DNA from: Cotesia glomerata
Taxonomy: Eukaryota > Arthropoda > Insecta > Hymenoptera > Braconidae
Assembly: GCF_020080835.1 (NCBI RefSeq)
Contig: NW_025401775.1
Coordinates: 1-64,000 of the forward strand
Direction of reading: 5' to 3'
Length of the DNA stretch: 64,000 nt
Of the stretch, positions 23,525 to 36,395 are shown piece after piece; the first letter of the stretch is position 1, and each line of letters starts with the position of its first letter. Made by a program: the position numbers and the translations under genes. The notes below the pieces were generated by a model that was not told the origin of the DNA, ran no database searches, and was given only the letters and a program-made list of their open reading frames with translations.

Positions 23525-24060
23525 TTTAGTATTTTTGTAATTATAATGAAAATTTACAATTGATAACAACTTAAATCTCGTGTTGACTGCATTTTTTACT
23601 GCAAACTATCCCCTTGAAGCTACAGTTTATGTAGATGTAATTCCAGTGCACCCTGGCGGCCATAGATGCAAGCTATGAATCACTTTTTACTGTAGTTGCG
23701 TGTCTATAGGAAGGATTACTACACATTTTTATTTTATCTAGTCTGTGGCGCTGATATTCCCCATCGAAAAAAAGTCAGGATCGAAATTTCTGGGCTTACT
23801 ATAGTTTGTGCTGATAAAATTTAATAATTTTAAGTGAATTAAGTGTTATAATTGATTATAATTAATTAATATCAGTAAAATAAAGTATAAATTACTTTTA
23901 TAATATATTATTTTGGAAAAAGGAGAACCATATAATTAAATAAAATTTTGCAACCTCGAAATACCGTTCTGCTTACAGTAAACACAGTCGGTAGTCTGGC
24001 GCTCCGTTTACAACGGATTTGAACGGAACTTGGCGCCAGATTCTACCGAATCTGTGGATC
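23525..24060. other. Unassigned insert within the array
   Basis: Non-coding DNA of different composition from the array, with CACCCTGGCGGCCATAG at about 23649 and a hairpin at 23996-24043 (TCTGGCGCTCCGTT / AACGGAACTTGGCGCCAGA). Probably part of another non-autonomous element, but the ends are not resolved. Confidence 0.4.
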
Positions 24061-24815
24061 GAGTATATTAAAATGTATTGGTCAATCGGGATATCCTCAT
24101 AAGATTCAGCACAACCTAAAACCTCGTTTGTTACAAGTAGTAATTTTTAAAACAAAAATTTAACAAATATATTCGAATTCTTATGGAATTAGTCACTACA
24201 AATTTTTTATTCATACATAACAAAAAAGTCTTGAACGTCTGATTTTGCTGAAATTTTTATGAAAATTGAGAAGATTTAAAAAAAAAAAAAAATGAAATTT
24301 ATTTCCTTTTCAAAAATTGTAGCAAACATTTATTATGAAGTGAATATAAGGTATGCTCGATGATAATTAAAAAATCGAACGTAATTAAGGAATACAAGAA
24401 AAGAAATAAGATGTAATCCTCAATGAAACATATTGGATTGTATTGGGAAATCTGGATATCCTGATGAAATTCACTTAAAACCAAAATTTTCTTTCGTTTC
24501 AAAGGAGTTATTACCAGATTTAAAAAATTCAACAAATATATTTGAAACATCGATGCAAAATAAAAATGATTAAGGAAAAAAAAATGTTATTAATCCATTT
24601 AGTTAATGATGATAAGGGCAATTAATGTAAACAAAGATAAAAAATTTAAATGCAATAAATTTTCCAAATAAAATTATAAAAGGATTGTTTGTTAATTTTT
24701 ATTGGAGTGTATTGTATTATATTGGCAGTTCGGAATATACGCATTAGATCCTATACAAAACCAACAATTTTCATTTATTTTATAGTTGTTATAAGAATGT
24801 AAAAATTCAAGAAAG
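24061..24815 (+). repeat. Satellite-like array continued
   Basis: Core GGGATATCCTCATAAGATTC near 24088, with further units near 24450 and 24735. It is interrupted by the TIR element that starts at 24816 and resumes in register at 26224. Confidence 0.75.
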
Positions 24816-26223
24816 CCCTGGCGGTTTCGGCAACACGGTGAAAGCACGGTCGAATGACGGTCGTTTCACCGTATAAAGTTCGTTCTTACCGAGCGATCTG
24901 TCAGTCAACATCGGATACCGTTGTGAACGATATCTACTATAAATTTATTGAATATTTACGGTGCATACGCAAGTGAATCTACGACGTTATGACTGACACT
25001 GTACGCTCAATATACTGTCCAAATACGGTGATTTTACGCTACTATCACGGACAATAAAATAAAAAAAAATATTGCGGAAAGTCTAGACCGAGACTCGAAC
25101 CCGATTTATCTGGTCGCGCGCCCAAGACTCTACCAGCTAGGCTATCTAAGACACTGCACGAAACGTTTGATTCAGTCACATCATAAGGTGTCAAAACCAA
25201 GTCATTTTTTTTTCATTGCACAGATAAAAATAGCTTAAATAAAGTTATATTTTTTCCATGACTTCAAAATAATAATCGTAATAAATGATTCAAATTTTTG
25301 ATGATTACGAAATTCTTAATTTCGAAATTATGGTGAAATTATCAACTGTTTAAAAAAAGATCTGGAAAAAAAATTGCTAAAAATTGAATTGTTAAAAAAA
25401 AAATATCTCATAATAATTTTTCTTGATAACAAACAATTTTTCCGTAATTTTGAAATTAAAGTTTTCGTCTCAAAAAAAAAAAAAAAAAAAAAACAATATT
25501 GATTATTATATTTTTCATAATCAAAAGGTATTATAGTTTCTCATTTAAGACTATAAAAAAAATTCAACACTTGTAAGCCATAAACTCTTCTGAAAAATAT
25601 TGAAATGATGGATCTCTGTTGATTGCCTGTAATCTGATTAATTTTTTATAATTTTACTTTGAAATAAACAAAATTACAATAATTTAATATTTTTTTTTAA
25701 TTTTTCATCCCGATTAGTTACTGAAAATTTCTCATTTACCTATCTTTTATACACTTTGAGTATTTTTAATAAAAAAAAAAAATATAATCAGCACTTTTTC
25801 ATTGTTGACTAGTAAAAAATTCCTGACTTACCGACATTATACGCTCGTTTCACGGTCGTTTCACTCACAGACTACTGTGCATCTACCACCGAGTTACGGT
25901 TTTTTGACAATTTATATGTTTTCGAATGACTGTCAAATGACAGACGATCGATCGATGATCTACGATTTTTACTCAGGTAAAAAATCGGAGGAGTCAAGTA
26001 AAAATTTGGTTTTTCGAATAGTGAAGTATGATAACTATACAGAATAAAAATCATAAAGTAACAGTGAAAAACTTTCACAATGATACTCGTCGTTCACTGT
26101 CAAATGACGGCCGTTCGATAGTCAAGTGACGGTCATTCGACGATCATTTGTCGACACTGTGAATTTATGGTACATTCACCGTCGTTTCACGATCATTTTA
26201 CCGTGACCACGAATCCGCCAGGG
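24816..26223. mobile_element. Non-autonomous TIR element, about 1.4 kb, containing a tRNA-like sequence
   Basis: The left end CCCTGGCGGTTTCG is matched by the inverted CGAATCCGCCAGGG, and both subterminal regions carry many ACGGTCGTTTCAC / GACGGTCATTCG repeats. The interrupted array repeat can be read across (GAAAG | AGGTATT), so the insertion is precise, with at most a 2-bp AG duplication. Superfamily is not evident. No transposase gene is inside. Confidence 0.7.
25085..25155 (-). tRNA. tRNA-like sequence (degenerate)
   Basis: On the minus strand TAGCCTAGCTGG fits the A box, GGTTCGAGTCT fits the B box, and a pairable T arm is present. The anticodon loop lacks the conserved T and the acceptor arm pairs badly. 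It is probably a pseudo-tRNA or SINE head captured inside the TIR element. Confidence 0.4.
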
Positions 26224-28370
26224 AGGTATTAGAATTCTTATGCAACTAGTCACTGTAATTATTTATCAATTCAGAACAGAGAAATCTTAAAGATCTCATT
26301 ATACTAAAATATTTATAAATGTCATCAAAAGTCTAATGTCATTAACCTATAGAAGAAAGAAAATTGGTGATTCGTGTTATAACTAAGTGGGTAGTATTGG
26401 TCAATCGGAATGTCCTCATAAGATTAACCACATCTTGAAACTTTTCATTAGTAAAAAGTTGTAATTTTCAAAATCTAAAAATTTAATAATTATATTCGAA
26501 TTCTCATGCAATTAGTAACGATAAATCTTTTATTTATTCATAACAAGCAAGTCTTCAATATCTTATTTTACTGAAATGTTCATGCAGATTTAACATTTAA
26601 AAAAAAAAAAAAAAACAAGAAAATTAGAATTATTTTTTCATCCTGAAAATTGAAGGAAGCGTATATCCCGACATAGATACGAAGTAAGCTCGATAATTCA
26701 AAAATCTAATATAATTTAGTTATAAAAAAAAAAAAAATAATCGATGTTCCTTGATTTCTAATGGGGTTTATTAGATTGTATTGCTAAATCAGGATATCCT
26801 CATCAGATTCTATACAACCCAATTAATTTAATTCGTTCCACACTAGTCAATATCAGAATCGGAAAATGTAATTAATTTGTTTAAATTTTTAAACAATGTA
26901 GTAGCCTCTTCACTTTTTTCGTCAATTTGTTCTTGAAAAAAGTAAAATTGAGTCTACCAAAACATTAAGTCGGAATTAAACTTTTCGTTCTGGATATAAT
27001 TCTTTATGGAGATTGCAGCGACTGAATTCTTGAATGTTGAGCAGTATTATTGATCATTTAAAACTACAAAATAATAAAACAATTGAAAGATCACATGGGG
27101 GATATTTATGATGATACTTTTTATTGAAACTTGTTGAATTCTATTGGTGAAACGAGAGATCTTTATAAAACCTTTTAACCTGACGATGGATTCTAATTGT
27201 TTCAACCCAGTTATAATTAGAATTAGAACACATCCTCAGAGATATTTTTCATAACGTCTGTTCAAGTAAACATAATACCTTTAAATTTATTGAGCGGTAA
27301 AAAATAAGAAATAAAATTTTTTTTCTCGAAATTATAAATCACATTGTATTTAATTGTTTTTTTGGATGTGACCAAAAAAAACTCAATTTCTATACTTCCT
27401 AAAATTATCAATGAGTGAAATAAACAAAACCAAAGAATTAATTTACAGGCCTTTCATTGAAGCTTGTCGGATCCTTATGGTAAAATAGGAAATCCACATA
27501 AAATCTTTCTTATTGCAATCTTTAATTCATATTTTCATCTGAAATTAATACTTGGATATCTGCTTAGAATATACAATTTCTCATATGTGTGATGTAAGTG
27601 AAATCCTATTAAATTGCAACCAGGCCATTCCAAATTCAAATCTATATTTTCTTATGAATATCGTGATTAATTTTGTATTTGAATTTGCTGATTGATCCTT
27701 ATAGACACGAAGAATCCTATAGAATCTTAAAAGATTGTAATGTGTTTTTGTCGCTGGAATTCCAAACTGGTTTGTTTAAAACACAAACTTTTGCTAATTG
27801 GAGATCCTTCTATAATCTCAGATTTGAAATGATCCTGTATTGGTAATTCCTTGTAGATTACCGACTTATTATTTATCGGTAATGACTCATGAATCCCTGT
27901 ATTTTATCACTTGGTTATTACCGATAAAGAACGATAACTATACCCAGTTGAAAAATCCAAATAAAAACCCATCAATTGTTCTATTAGTAATGACGTATAA
28001 ATTCTCGAATCTTAGACAACTCCTTATAATAAACATTAGAATCCTATAAGTTTTCTCCGTATTAAATCCACATTTTTACCGAAACCATTAAAATCTTATT
28101 CATTCCAATTAGAACAAAAGTTGTAACTGGATTTACTCATACATTCCGATTAATCTCAACCTCACCTCTATCGGGAAATTTTTCGTTCCAAATAGACCAT
28201 ATAGAAGCCCATACAATCCTTATCGTTTTTTATGAGTTTCTATTGGACATTTTTAACAGGGATAATTAATTAACTCTTAATTATCAGAAATTAAATCAAA
28301 TTAAATTCATAACATCAATCTATTAAATTAATTTAAATAGAACATAAAATTTTTAATTACTACAATTTTA
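26224..28370 (+). repeat. Satellite-like array, increasingly degenerate
   Basis: Clear units occur near 26400 (CAATCGGAATGTCCTCATAAGATT) and 26790 (AGGATATCCTCATCAGATTC). After about 27000 only faint versions (for example near 27150 and 27490) are seen, so the right edge is uncertain. No gene is supported. Confidence 0.55.
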
Positions 28371-28464
28371 TTTGCCAGTACTGGGACCAGCTGGGCTACG
28401 TGGCGGACCCTGGTGGCGCTAGCCCCAGCAACCGGCCCGGGAGAAGATGCCGCGGGAACCTGAA

Positions 28465-28689
28465 TCAAATTCCCGTGACAACGCTTTCTAAAGCTTCTAC
28501 ATCGATTGCTTGGTCTCTTTTCGGGTAGCTAGCTGCGACGTTGGCATAGTTTGTTCTTTTTTGAGCTTGTGAACTTTGTGGAACTGGGTTCAATTGTGTT
28601 GTTACTGTGGTGTTAGGTTGAACTTTGAGGTTATCTGCCATTATTGGATTTTGGGAGCCTCTGGCACGAGGACACACTGGGTTTTTCAA
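28465..28689 (-). pseudogene. 5' fragment of a LINE ORF1
   Basis: A 74-codon frame on the minus strand with RTNYANVAASYPKRDQAIDV, a segment I associate with the ORF1 start of insect Jockey/I-type LINEs, and probable start MADNLK at 28639. Downstream (28380-28464) the frame is closed, and GC-rich DNA ends abruptly at about 28378. Nothing of ORF2 is present. Confidence 0.4.
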
Positions 28690-28699
28690 TTTTCCTGAT

Positions 28700-29802
28700 T
28701 AGTTTTCAGTAGTTATAACTTTTATTGCACTAAAAACCGAAATTAACAATGATTTGTTAATTATTTACTCGTAATACGTTTGTAGAAACTATTATCGCGT
28801 CTAGTTGCTACGAACGCCCTCTTTTTGAATTCTATTTTATTCTTTCGAATTATCCTCGACAACAAAATTAACATGTTATTTATAAATTAAAAAGAATTAG
28901 TTAGTATTAAACTTTTTGAATTCGTGAACTCTCCGAACTCCGAACCCTCCGCGCGAACGAAATTAAAATATTATTTAAGAATTAAAAAGAATTCATTAGT
29001 ATTGAACGTTTTTTAATTCTTTTTTATTTTTTCGAATTCTTTGCGAGAACTGAAATGGCTACATTTTTTTAGAATAAAAAAGGATAAGTTAAAATTAGAA
29101 ATATTGAATCCTTCTCTATCCTTTTCAATCCTAAAATGATAATAATTGTTTCGTCGGATGAAGGAGAATTAAAAAGAATTCATTTTGAGTTCGATCTTAA
29201 TTTTCCGGAGAATTAGGAGTATAGAAGAGTAAAACAGGATTAAAAATGTGTGGTTTTTCAATCCTTTTCAATTCTCTTTTGTAAACGGGGTTATATGTAA
29301 TTTTATTAATAATTCAAATAAATAACATCACATATCAAAAACTTAAATATTTAAAGTTTGAATAAAGTTTGAATTATTTTCTTTTAGCATATAATAACTA
29401 AATTATGACTAATTGAAATGCCAAAAATCCTTAATCGGTCAACCACTGGTGCATTTACCCTATCTTTAGCTTAATTCTAATTATTTTAATTCTAGCTATC
29501 TTTAATTTAATTTTACTTAATAAAAAAATTATTCGGACATTAGTAAAAATAGTACGTGATGGTGACATGATTCTTATGTAAGTTATCGACGAATGTTATT
29601 TCTGTTGTACACTTGTAATCATTGTTAATAATAAATACTGATGACGATTTGTGATAAAAATATCTAGGATGAATTTTAAAGTTATGAAATAATGAATAAC
29701 CTGGTGAGTTAGTTAAGTTAATTAAATTTGACAGCTTAACTTTTTTTGAAAAATGGGTTCATTTTAATATTATGCACCTTATATCAAAAATTTAGAGGTC
29801 AG
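28700..29802. other. No gene recognised
   Basis: AT-rich DNA. From about 28830 to 29290 there are several GAATTAAAAAGAATTCATTAGTATT-like segments (imperfect repeats), but no coding or structured element I can define. Confidence 0.4.
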
Positions 29803-30365
29803 TGTTACGTTCCCAAATTTTAGGTTAATTAATTTTTCAATTAATTTAAATAATTTATATCCAGGTTTGGCCTTGTTAGGGTGTCAATAGACCCCAGGTG
29901 GGCCTGTCATTGGTCACTGGTGAAGGATTTTAACTGAACGCGTAACTTCAGCGTTCAGGGTAGAAAAACAGGGGAAGCAACGCTATTAAGCGCGCACCCC
30001 TGTAAGTTTATTTAAATAAAAATTCATAATTAAAATTAAAGTTAAGTTTTAATGAAAATAATTAAAAAGTCGAGAGCGGAGTCAGTCCTCACAGCTTTGG
30101 GACTCGCCCTGGACTGACTATTCGCAGAATAATTATACAGAGTAACAATCAAAATTGTTGACGTTGCATCTCAGGTTACACCCTGGAGTAGTCGACGGGG
30201 CCCAACTCTCACGCTGGTGTTTAGACTACACCCCGGCGACTATCTTATCATTGGAGATTTCCGTTACTTTGTTGGTGATGAATTTTATTACCAACGAAGC
30301 CGTAATATTTATAAAGATAATGAAATGAAATAATTTCATTAATTAATTTTTACGAGAACGTAACA
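29803..30365. mobile_element. Solo LTR, 563 bp
   Basis: It begins TGTTACGTTCCC and ends GAGAACGTAACA. The flanks GTCAG (29798-29802) and GTCAA (30366-30370) are a 5-bp duplication with one difference. The interior has LTR-like mixed composition and no coding frame. The family is not identified; it is unrelated in sequence to the BEL and 1.6-kb LTRs here. Confidence 0.7.
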
Positions 30366-30676
30366 GTCAAATTGTTAATAACTATTTTTAAATAATTATT
30401 GAAAAATAAATATTTTCATGCGTCAAACTTTATTTAACCAATGTTAAAAATCAATTGTTTTTACCGTCTGCTATAAAATTTTCTAAATGTGGGATACGAC
30501 ATATTATAAATATCGTATCATGTTATAAATAAGAGAGAATAATAAATCATAATGATATAAGTCATATTTCGATACCCATATTCTAACATATATGAATTTG
30601 AAATTTTTAATTTTGACAGACATGCACCGAAAATAAAGGAAAAACAAAATTGTATCAGGTTATGCTGTATTTGTCT
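30366..30676. other. No gene recognised
   Basis: AT-rich spacer between the solo LTR and the CTTGAGCAA unit; only a chance 61-codon frame is seen. Confidence 0.4.
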
Positions 30677-30958
30677 TAGTACCCATATAGTAATCTTTTT
30701 CAAGGCTTGAGCAAATCTGGTCTCAATTTCGATAGTTGTTAGTGTCTTTTTCTACCTATGGGTCTTGCTCCAGATACTTGTAGCAAATTTAATTGATAAG
30801 TCTTGAACAAGCCTTGTACAAGACTATTGAGAAACTAACTATATCAATTCTTGAGGAAGACTGACGCCAGAAGCATGCTTAATATACTTGAGCATGAGTT
30901 GCTCAAGATTTGCTCAAGATGAAATGTTTTCAAATGAACGTTCGCATCATCCTACCCC
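30677..30958 (+). mobile_element. CTTGAGCAA-rich unit, copy 1
   Basis: About 280 bp starting CCCATATAG and ending CATCATCCTACCCC. It carries many copies and inversions of CTTGAGCAA / TTGCTCAAG (for example GCTCAAGATTTGCTCAAG near its end). Closely similar copies lie at 57790-58062 and, inverted, at 63133-63413. In two of the three the unit is followed by the same spacer of about 45 bp and a GTCCAGTCGG element. Confidence 0.75.
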
Positions 30959-31003
30959 TCCTATATTGACTATAGAATCAGTGGATCTCATTCAGCTTAA
31001 CTA

Positions 31004-31900
31004 GTCCAGTCGGTCCGGAAAAAAATGGTTTGTTGGCCACTTTTCGATAAAATGGTCCGATTTTCAATTTTTTTTTTTTTTTTAAATACTCAGAAAAATA
31101 TTCTCAACATTTGTGTGTATATGGGAGGTCGTTCTTTTTTTTTTTGTTTGAAAAATCGAGTTTTAGCGATGAACTTTCAATTAAAATATCTTAGAAACTA
31201 CGCAAAAGTAGTCGAGACATGCGGCAAATGAAATTTAGAGAGATAAATAACGAACAACATGAACTAAACCCGATGTCTTTACGACCAATAGTTTACAAGA
31301 TAATAATTTTTAAATGAAAAAACATGCGGTTCCGCTCAAGCGCTTATAAACAAATAGCTGTAAGACTTAATTAAAAAATCGATTTCACAATATATAGGTA
31401 TCAATCGATTCAGAATTTCATGAATCGTAAAGATATCCTATCGTGTGGAGAACTTTTTTTCAAAAAATTTTTTCTATTTATTTAAAAAAATAGTTAGCTG
31501 AAAATTATTATTCCCCCCTCATTTTTCTCCGACAACGGTTTGAGGGGAATGGCGCACGCGCACTGTCTTGGATCGGACACCGAGTCCCCGTAGAGCTCAT
31601 ATTTTTTTAAACTTGTTATGCAAAAATAATAATTTTTTTTTTTTAATTTTAACTATTTTTTAATGCAGAAATTCGAAAAATTGAAAATTATTCAAATAAA
31701 TTTTTTTGAGCTTTGCTGATTTTTTTGCTTATAGAAGACAACAATATCTATAATTTAGAAAAAAAGTAAATCGAGTCATTTTTCGCGGAGTTAGAGCTAT
31801 TCGTTTATAAGCGCTTGAGCGAAAAAAAAAAAATCCAAAATCGGACCATTTTGTCGAAAAGTGGCCAACAAGCCACTTTTTTCCAGACCGACTACTGGAC
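31004..31900. mobile_element. TA-flanked TIR element, GTCCAGTCGG family, 897 bp
   Basis: The ends are GTCCAGTCGGTCCGGAAAAA and its inverted equivalent (one indel), flanked by TA at 31002-31003 and 31901-31902. The terminal 60 bp are complementary (GGTTTGTTGGCCACTTTTCG and its mirror). A 68-codon frame at the left is a chance product of the terminal repeat. Related to the palindrome at 60467-63092. Confidence 0.75.
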
Positions 31901-31902
31901 TA

Positions 31903-34352
31903 TATAGATAAAACAGGTTCATCCGTCTTCGTCAAGAAAAATGTTCATATCCGTTTGATTATTCATTAAATATTTATAATATTTAAAATTTATCATTATA
32001 TGTATTAAAATTTATTTAAGACAGAATAACATTTTGAATAGCTTATGACATCTTTCGGCATTAAATTCTATCTTAAATTTATTTGTTGATAAATAACTCA
32101 AAAAAAGTGATTGAAAAACTACATTATGTCTTAATTAAAAAAAAAAAAAATATTAGTAATTTTTTTCTTTCAACCATAATAGTGAAAATAGGATAATTTT
32201 TTTGTCATTGATTTTCATCAATTCTTAAAATTTAAATAGATGAGTGAATCGTTGCTATAGTTCGTGAGTTACTGTACAATGTTTTACAATTGTAATTTAT
32301 TGCAGTGGAATTATTTTAATCAGGTAAGTATATGATATGATATTTATATATTATAAGTAATGTACTCATGTTAAAATTTTTATTTGGGTTTATGGAAGGA
32401 AAATTTATAAGATATAATAGAAACATTTTTAATCTTAAAACATTTTATTTATATTATTTTCTTAAATCATCTTAAAATAAGGTCGAACTCCACATTGGCT
32501 CAATCATCAAATTTTTTAAATTAAGAAGCGCAAGTTGTTTTAAATTGAACTTTTGAACGCTAAAAAGTTCAAAGTAGTTAAAGTATGAATACAGTTTTTT
32601 GAATTTGTTTTATTCATTAATAATATGGACTGACATTCAAAAATAAATCACAATAATACTTAAACAATACGATTTTTCCATGTCGATCACATTTTTTCTA
32701 TAAATTTAAAGTCCACAGATAAGCCATGAAAGTGATGATGATATGGACACCTTATCAATAATACTTAGCCGAAAATTCTACGTGACGAATAAACCAAAGT
32801 TTACAGTACTACTTATATTATTCAAATATACTTATATTATTGAAGTTATACTTATATTATTCTAATTGAACAATAATATACTTTCAACTTCATTTCCTTT
32901 TTTGAAAATTTTTTTCTTAATGGTCGAGTAGGAGAGTTCATGATGTTATTATAGCTCATCATATTATCATAGTTAATTGTAAGTACTTGGCAACTCTTAA
33001 ATAATTTTTTTTTATCAAAAAAAATTTCAAGACACCAAATCATTTTAGTTCTAGGTATAAGAGTTTCTTCCAGAGTTTCTATTAGTTTCATGAAATGCTA
33101 ATACTTTTATAATTTTATTAATTCTACATGTAAAGCAAACGTAAAAATTAATTTCCTTATTTTATTTTTTTTTAAATCAAATGCAAAATGCCATCAGTTA
33201 ATAATTCTCATTGTAAGTTTCGTACGAATTGAAACTATTAATGACAACGTATATTGTAAATATATTATAAATATTGTGACTTTAAAAGAATGTTTGCTTA
33301 ATTGTTTGCTAGTGATTATAGAAAAAAATTAAATAAATCATCTCTATAATGATATCAATAACAGTGAAAAATATGATAATGTAGTTAGTTATTTGATGAG
33401 TAAAGTATATATCTAAATAAACAAGTATATGTAAATTTATCTATTTACTTGTTTATTATATTGTTAAATAATTCCATAGAGGTGTAGAGACACCTTTATA
33501 TAGTACCAGTACATTAAATAACAAATATTTATAATATATATACTATTAAACAAAATTGTATTAATAATACACAATGTTACAAAACATTTCCAGTTTTTGA
33601 TTGAAACTTTGAACATTAATTGAATCATTGTATAAATCATGTAGAACTGCAAGGGAAAATTTTGTTATTTTCACCATATATTTATCATTCGTACATAAAA
33701 ACAGAAAAATAATATCAGAAAATGTGAAACAGTCGTATATGAAGATTATATATTTATTACTCAAATTCATGACCAGTTGGCAATATAATATTTTTCGTAT
33801 ACAGCTATACCACTATTATTGAATAAAAAGAATCAAGTTTCATTATGTGAAGAGAAATAAAAAGATTTTTTTTCTTACTAAGAAAATGATTCAAAAAAAA
33901 TTTTAAAGAACTATCAATCTTAATATGGAACAGAAAAAAATTAAGAATTTATGCACGTCATAATAAAAATTTATTCTTTAAATATAATTTAAGATAATAT
34001 TATTAAACCACATTCTAATTTGGTATGAAAATTCAAAATTATAATTAAACAATAAATGAGCACAAGAACAAGCTAATAAACATGACAATCTAGAATTCAA
34101 TATTAAAAAAAAAAAATATTATTAAAATAAACCAGTATATAGTTTTGTTTTTAACATAAATGATGACAATAGTGATTTGTCGATGGTCTAATCAGTATGT
34201 GAAAAGTACGAGTATGCGATAAGAAGAATCCAAATGAAATTAGTAATTTTAGTTATCGTTATATTCACAATCATGACAAACTATGACTTTAACGATGTAA
34301 AATAATTACACAGCAATAAACTAAGAAATCAGCTGCCATCATTACCATTCAC
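31903..34352. other. No gene recognised, AT-rich
   Basis: About 2.4 kb of very AT-rich DNA with only short chance frames. It follows the 3' end of the DUF4806-like gene (minus strand) and may hold its 3' untranslated region just below 34353. Confidence 0.45.
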
Positions 34353-35639
34353 TTAATTATCATTATCATCATCGTCACCGTTATCAGGATTATCACCAAA
34401 AAGTTGATCAACTTCTCGTTGATATCTTTGCCGCGCACCAGGATTCGCATTCATACGCCTTCTCCTGCGGTCTCGATAACGCTGTTTAGCATTTCCGATT
34501 ACTTTAGACATGGCATGCTCAAACTCTTGTCTGTTTAAAATACGAAAATTTGGACATCTTTTTGCTGCACGAAAAATTACACTTGCTATTGGTGTATTGT
34601 AGAAAGATCTTACGTTAGGAAAGCCAGGAACTTGTTTATTTGACCACACAAATTGCCAGCATAACTAATTGGTCATAACTTCAGTTATAAATTGATTAGT
34701 AGCATCGATGAGACTTGAGCCTCCAACAAACACAAGATAATCTTCCACTTCTCTCAGAATTGCTACGTCACGACCAAAAGCGTCAAATGCAGGAAGGGAA
34801 TCCAATGGTAACCCAGCAGGTTTTCCAAAAATATTATTGTAATTGTCAGGTTGGTTGTGATTTCTTTGCATTTCATGAAGTATATTATTATAAAGAGCAT
34901 TTTGCCTCTCTTCAAATTGATTGAATATGGGCATTAAATTTTCTAGAGTAAGCGGTTGAGTATGTGCATTGTCAGTTCTTTGCGCAAGTGGAGGATCAGG
35001 TATATCATCATTTTGGTGTAGATTATCAGTTCTTCGCGCTGATGGAGGATCAGGTACATCATCATTTTGACGTAGATTATCAGTTCTTTGCGTAAGTGGA
35101 GCATTAGGTGTAGAACTACCACAATTTTGTGTAGATGTAGAAGCCCTTATTGGGGATGTTGATGATTGATAATTAGAACTTGGTATAGTAGCAACAGGTG
35201 CTGTAGGAGAGATATTAAAAGGTTGATTGTTTGGTGGTATCACAGTCGGAACAGAATTGGAAACGTTTACATAACTACCACCTGAACAGTGAGATTGTTC
35301 GCCGTTGTGAGTTTGAGAATTGTGTAAGACAGATTCTCGATGAAAATTGCTGTCCTCTTCGTGGGAAACATCTTGATGCTCAACAGTTATAGACTGGCTG
35401 ATAAGTCCAGCAATATTAGGACATTGTCCAGGTGAGTCTAATCGGATTCTGTTATCGCTACTCCCACGTGATCTTTTTGCAGGTGAATTTGTAATATTAC
35501 CATCACTTCCGTTAGTTCTCAAATCCAAATTTGAACCTCTTGCTGGTGAACGATCAGAGTCACGTAATTTGATGGGTGGGTTCACTGAACGTCCACTTCG
35601 AGTTGTAAATGAAGCAGATGAAGGGAACATATTGATGCT
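34353..35639 (-). CDS. DUF4806-like protein, main exon (in-frame TAG at 34665)
   Basis: The coding exon runs from 35639 to a stop at about 34353, preceded by a splice acceptor (TTTTATTTTTTTTAG, intron end at 35640). The N-terminal 200 residues are low-complexity, rich in S, N and P, with basic SPAKRSRG near residue 50. Three tandem repeats of about 20 residues (RTDNLxQNDDxPDPP) lie at 34975-35110. The C-terminal part fits DUF4806, a domain of unknown function frequent in insect proteins: LPLDSLPAFDAF, YLVFVGGSS, MTN, FVWSNKQ, then a basic RDRRRRR tail and an acidic end. A TAG at 34665-34667 splits the domain; the same frame continues for 98 codons. This is either a recent nonsense mutation or an allelic/assembly error. 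It appears to be the best host-gene candidate. Confidence 0.6.
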
Positions 35640-35732
35640 CTAAAAAAAATAAAATAAATAAATAAACGAAAAGATTATAATGACTAAACAATGTGATTGA
35701 ACATTAAAAAATTAAAAATAATTCTTCTCTTG

Positions 35733-36376
35733 TGTTCGGTGAACAAGGCCCAGTAGCGATTAACTCGCTCCTGGGGGACTCCCAAATTCAAGAGACGCAC
35801 CTGTCCACCGCTAGTTCCCGCAAAAATCGAACCACCAATAGAAAATCAGCCTCTCGATCACGCCATGAATCGACCGCTTTATTGGCTGATCGCTCCCGCT
35901 AGACATGCGCAATAGCCTTCTTCCCCAACTCAACGAGGAAGAAGACGGACTATTGTTATTATCTTTCGCTTCTACGCTTTCGCTGCATCAAGTCGCCATT
36001 AGTTTTTCTTTACTTTCGCTTTTCGTTAATAAACCGCATTTCGCTTATTTTATAATTTAAATTGCTTAAATTAACCGCTAATAATTCGCTTTAGTTTGTT
36101 ATAGGTAATTTGTGTTAATAGTGCATTTATTTCACCGCTTTTTCAGTGCCGGCAAAGTGTTCAACCACGTGTCAACCGGCTTCGCTTTTGCAAACCACGC
36201 TGTAATTTATAAATCCGCTTTTATCTTAACAATCCGCTATTAAATATATTAAACATTGAGTGTATTTAATGTAAATAAATTCCTAGTGTTATTTTTTATA
36301 ATAATTTACGCGTTTTAATTGAGATATCCAGACCTAAACCTGATCCCCGCTTTTCCGCTCTTTCAGTAATGATTCA
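35733..36376 (+). repeat. BEL 5' LTR
   Basis: TGTTCGGTGAACAAGG ... CAGTAATGATTCA, with TG...CA ends. It contains 19 or so CGCT tetramers on the plus strand against about one AGCG. It should carry the promoter and the R region, but no clear TATA box was identified. Confidence 0.95.
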
Positions 36377-36377
36377 T

Positions 36378-36395
36378 TGGTCCCTCGAGCCGGAT
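36378..36395 (+). promoter_or_regulatory. Candidate tRNA primer-binding site
   Basis: TGGTCCCTCGAGCCGGAT begins one base after the 5' LTR, where minus-strand synthesis is primed in LTR elements; TGG is the expected complement of the tRNA CCA end. Which tRNA it matches was not determined. Confidence 0.55.

Noticed and set aside
31025..31231. 68-codon frame repeated at 62866-63066
   Set aside because: It recurs only because it lies in the shared terminal repeat of the GTCCAGTCGG elements; no coding signature.
33464..33822. Overlapping frames on both strands
   Set aside because: Very AT-rich DNA, no motif, no splice or promoter context.
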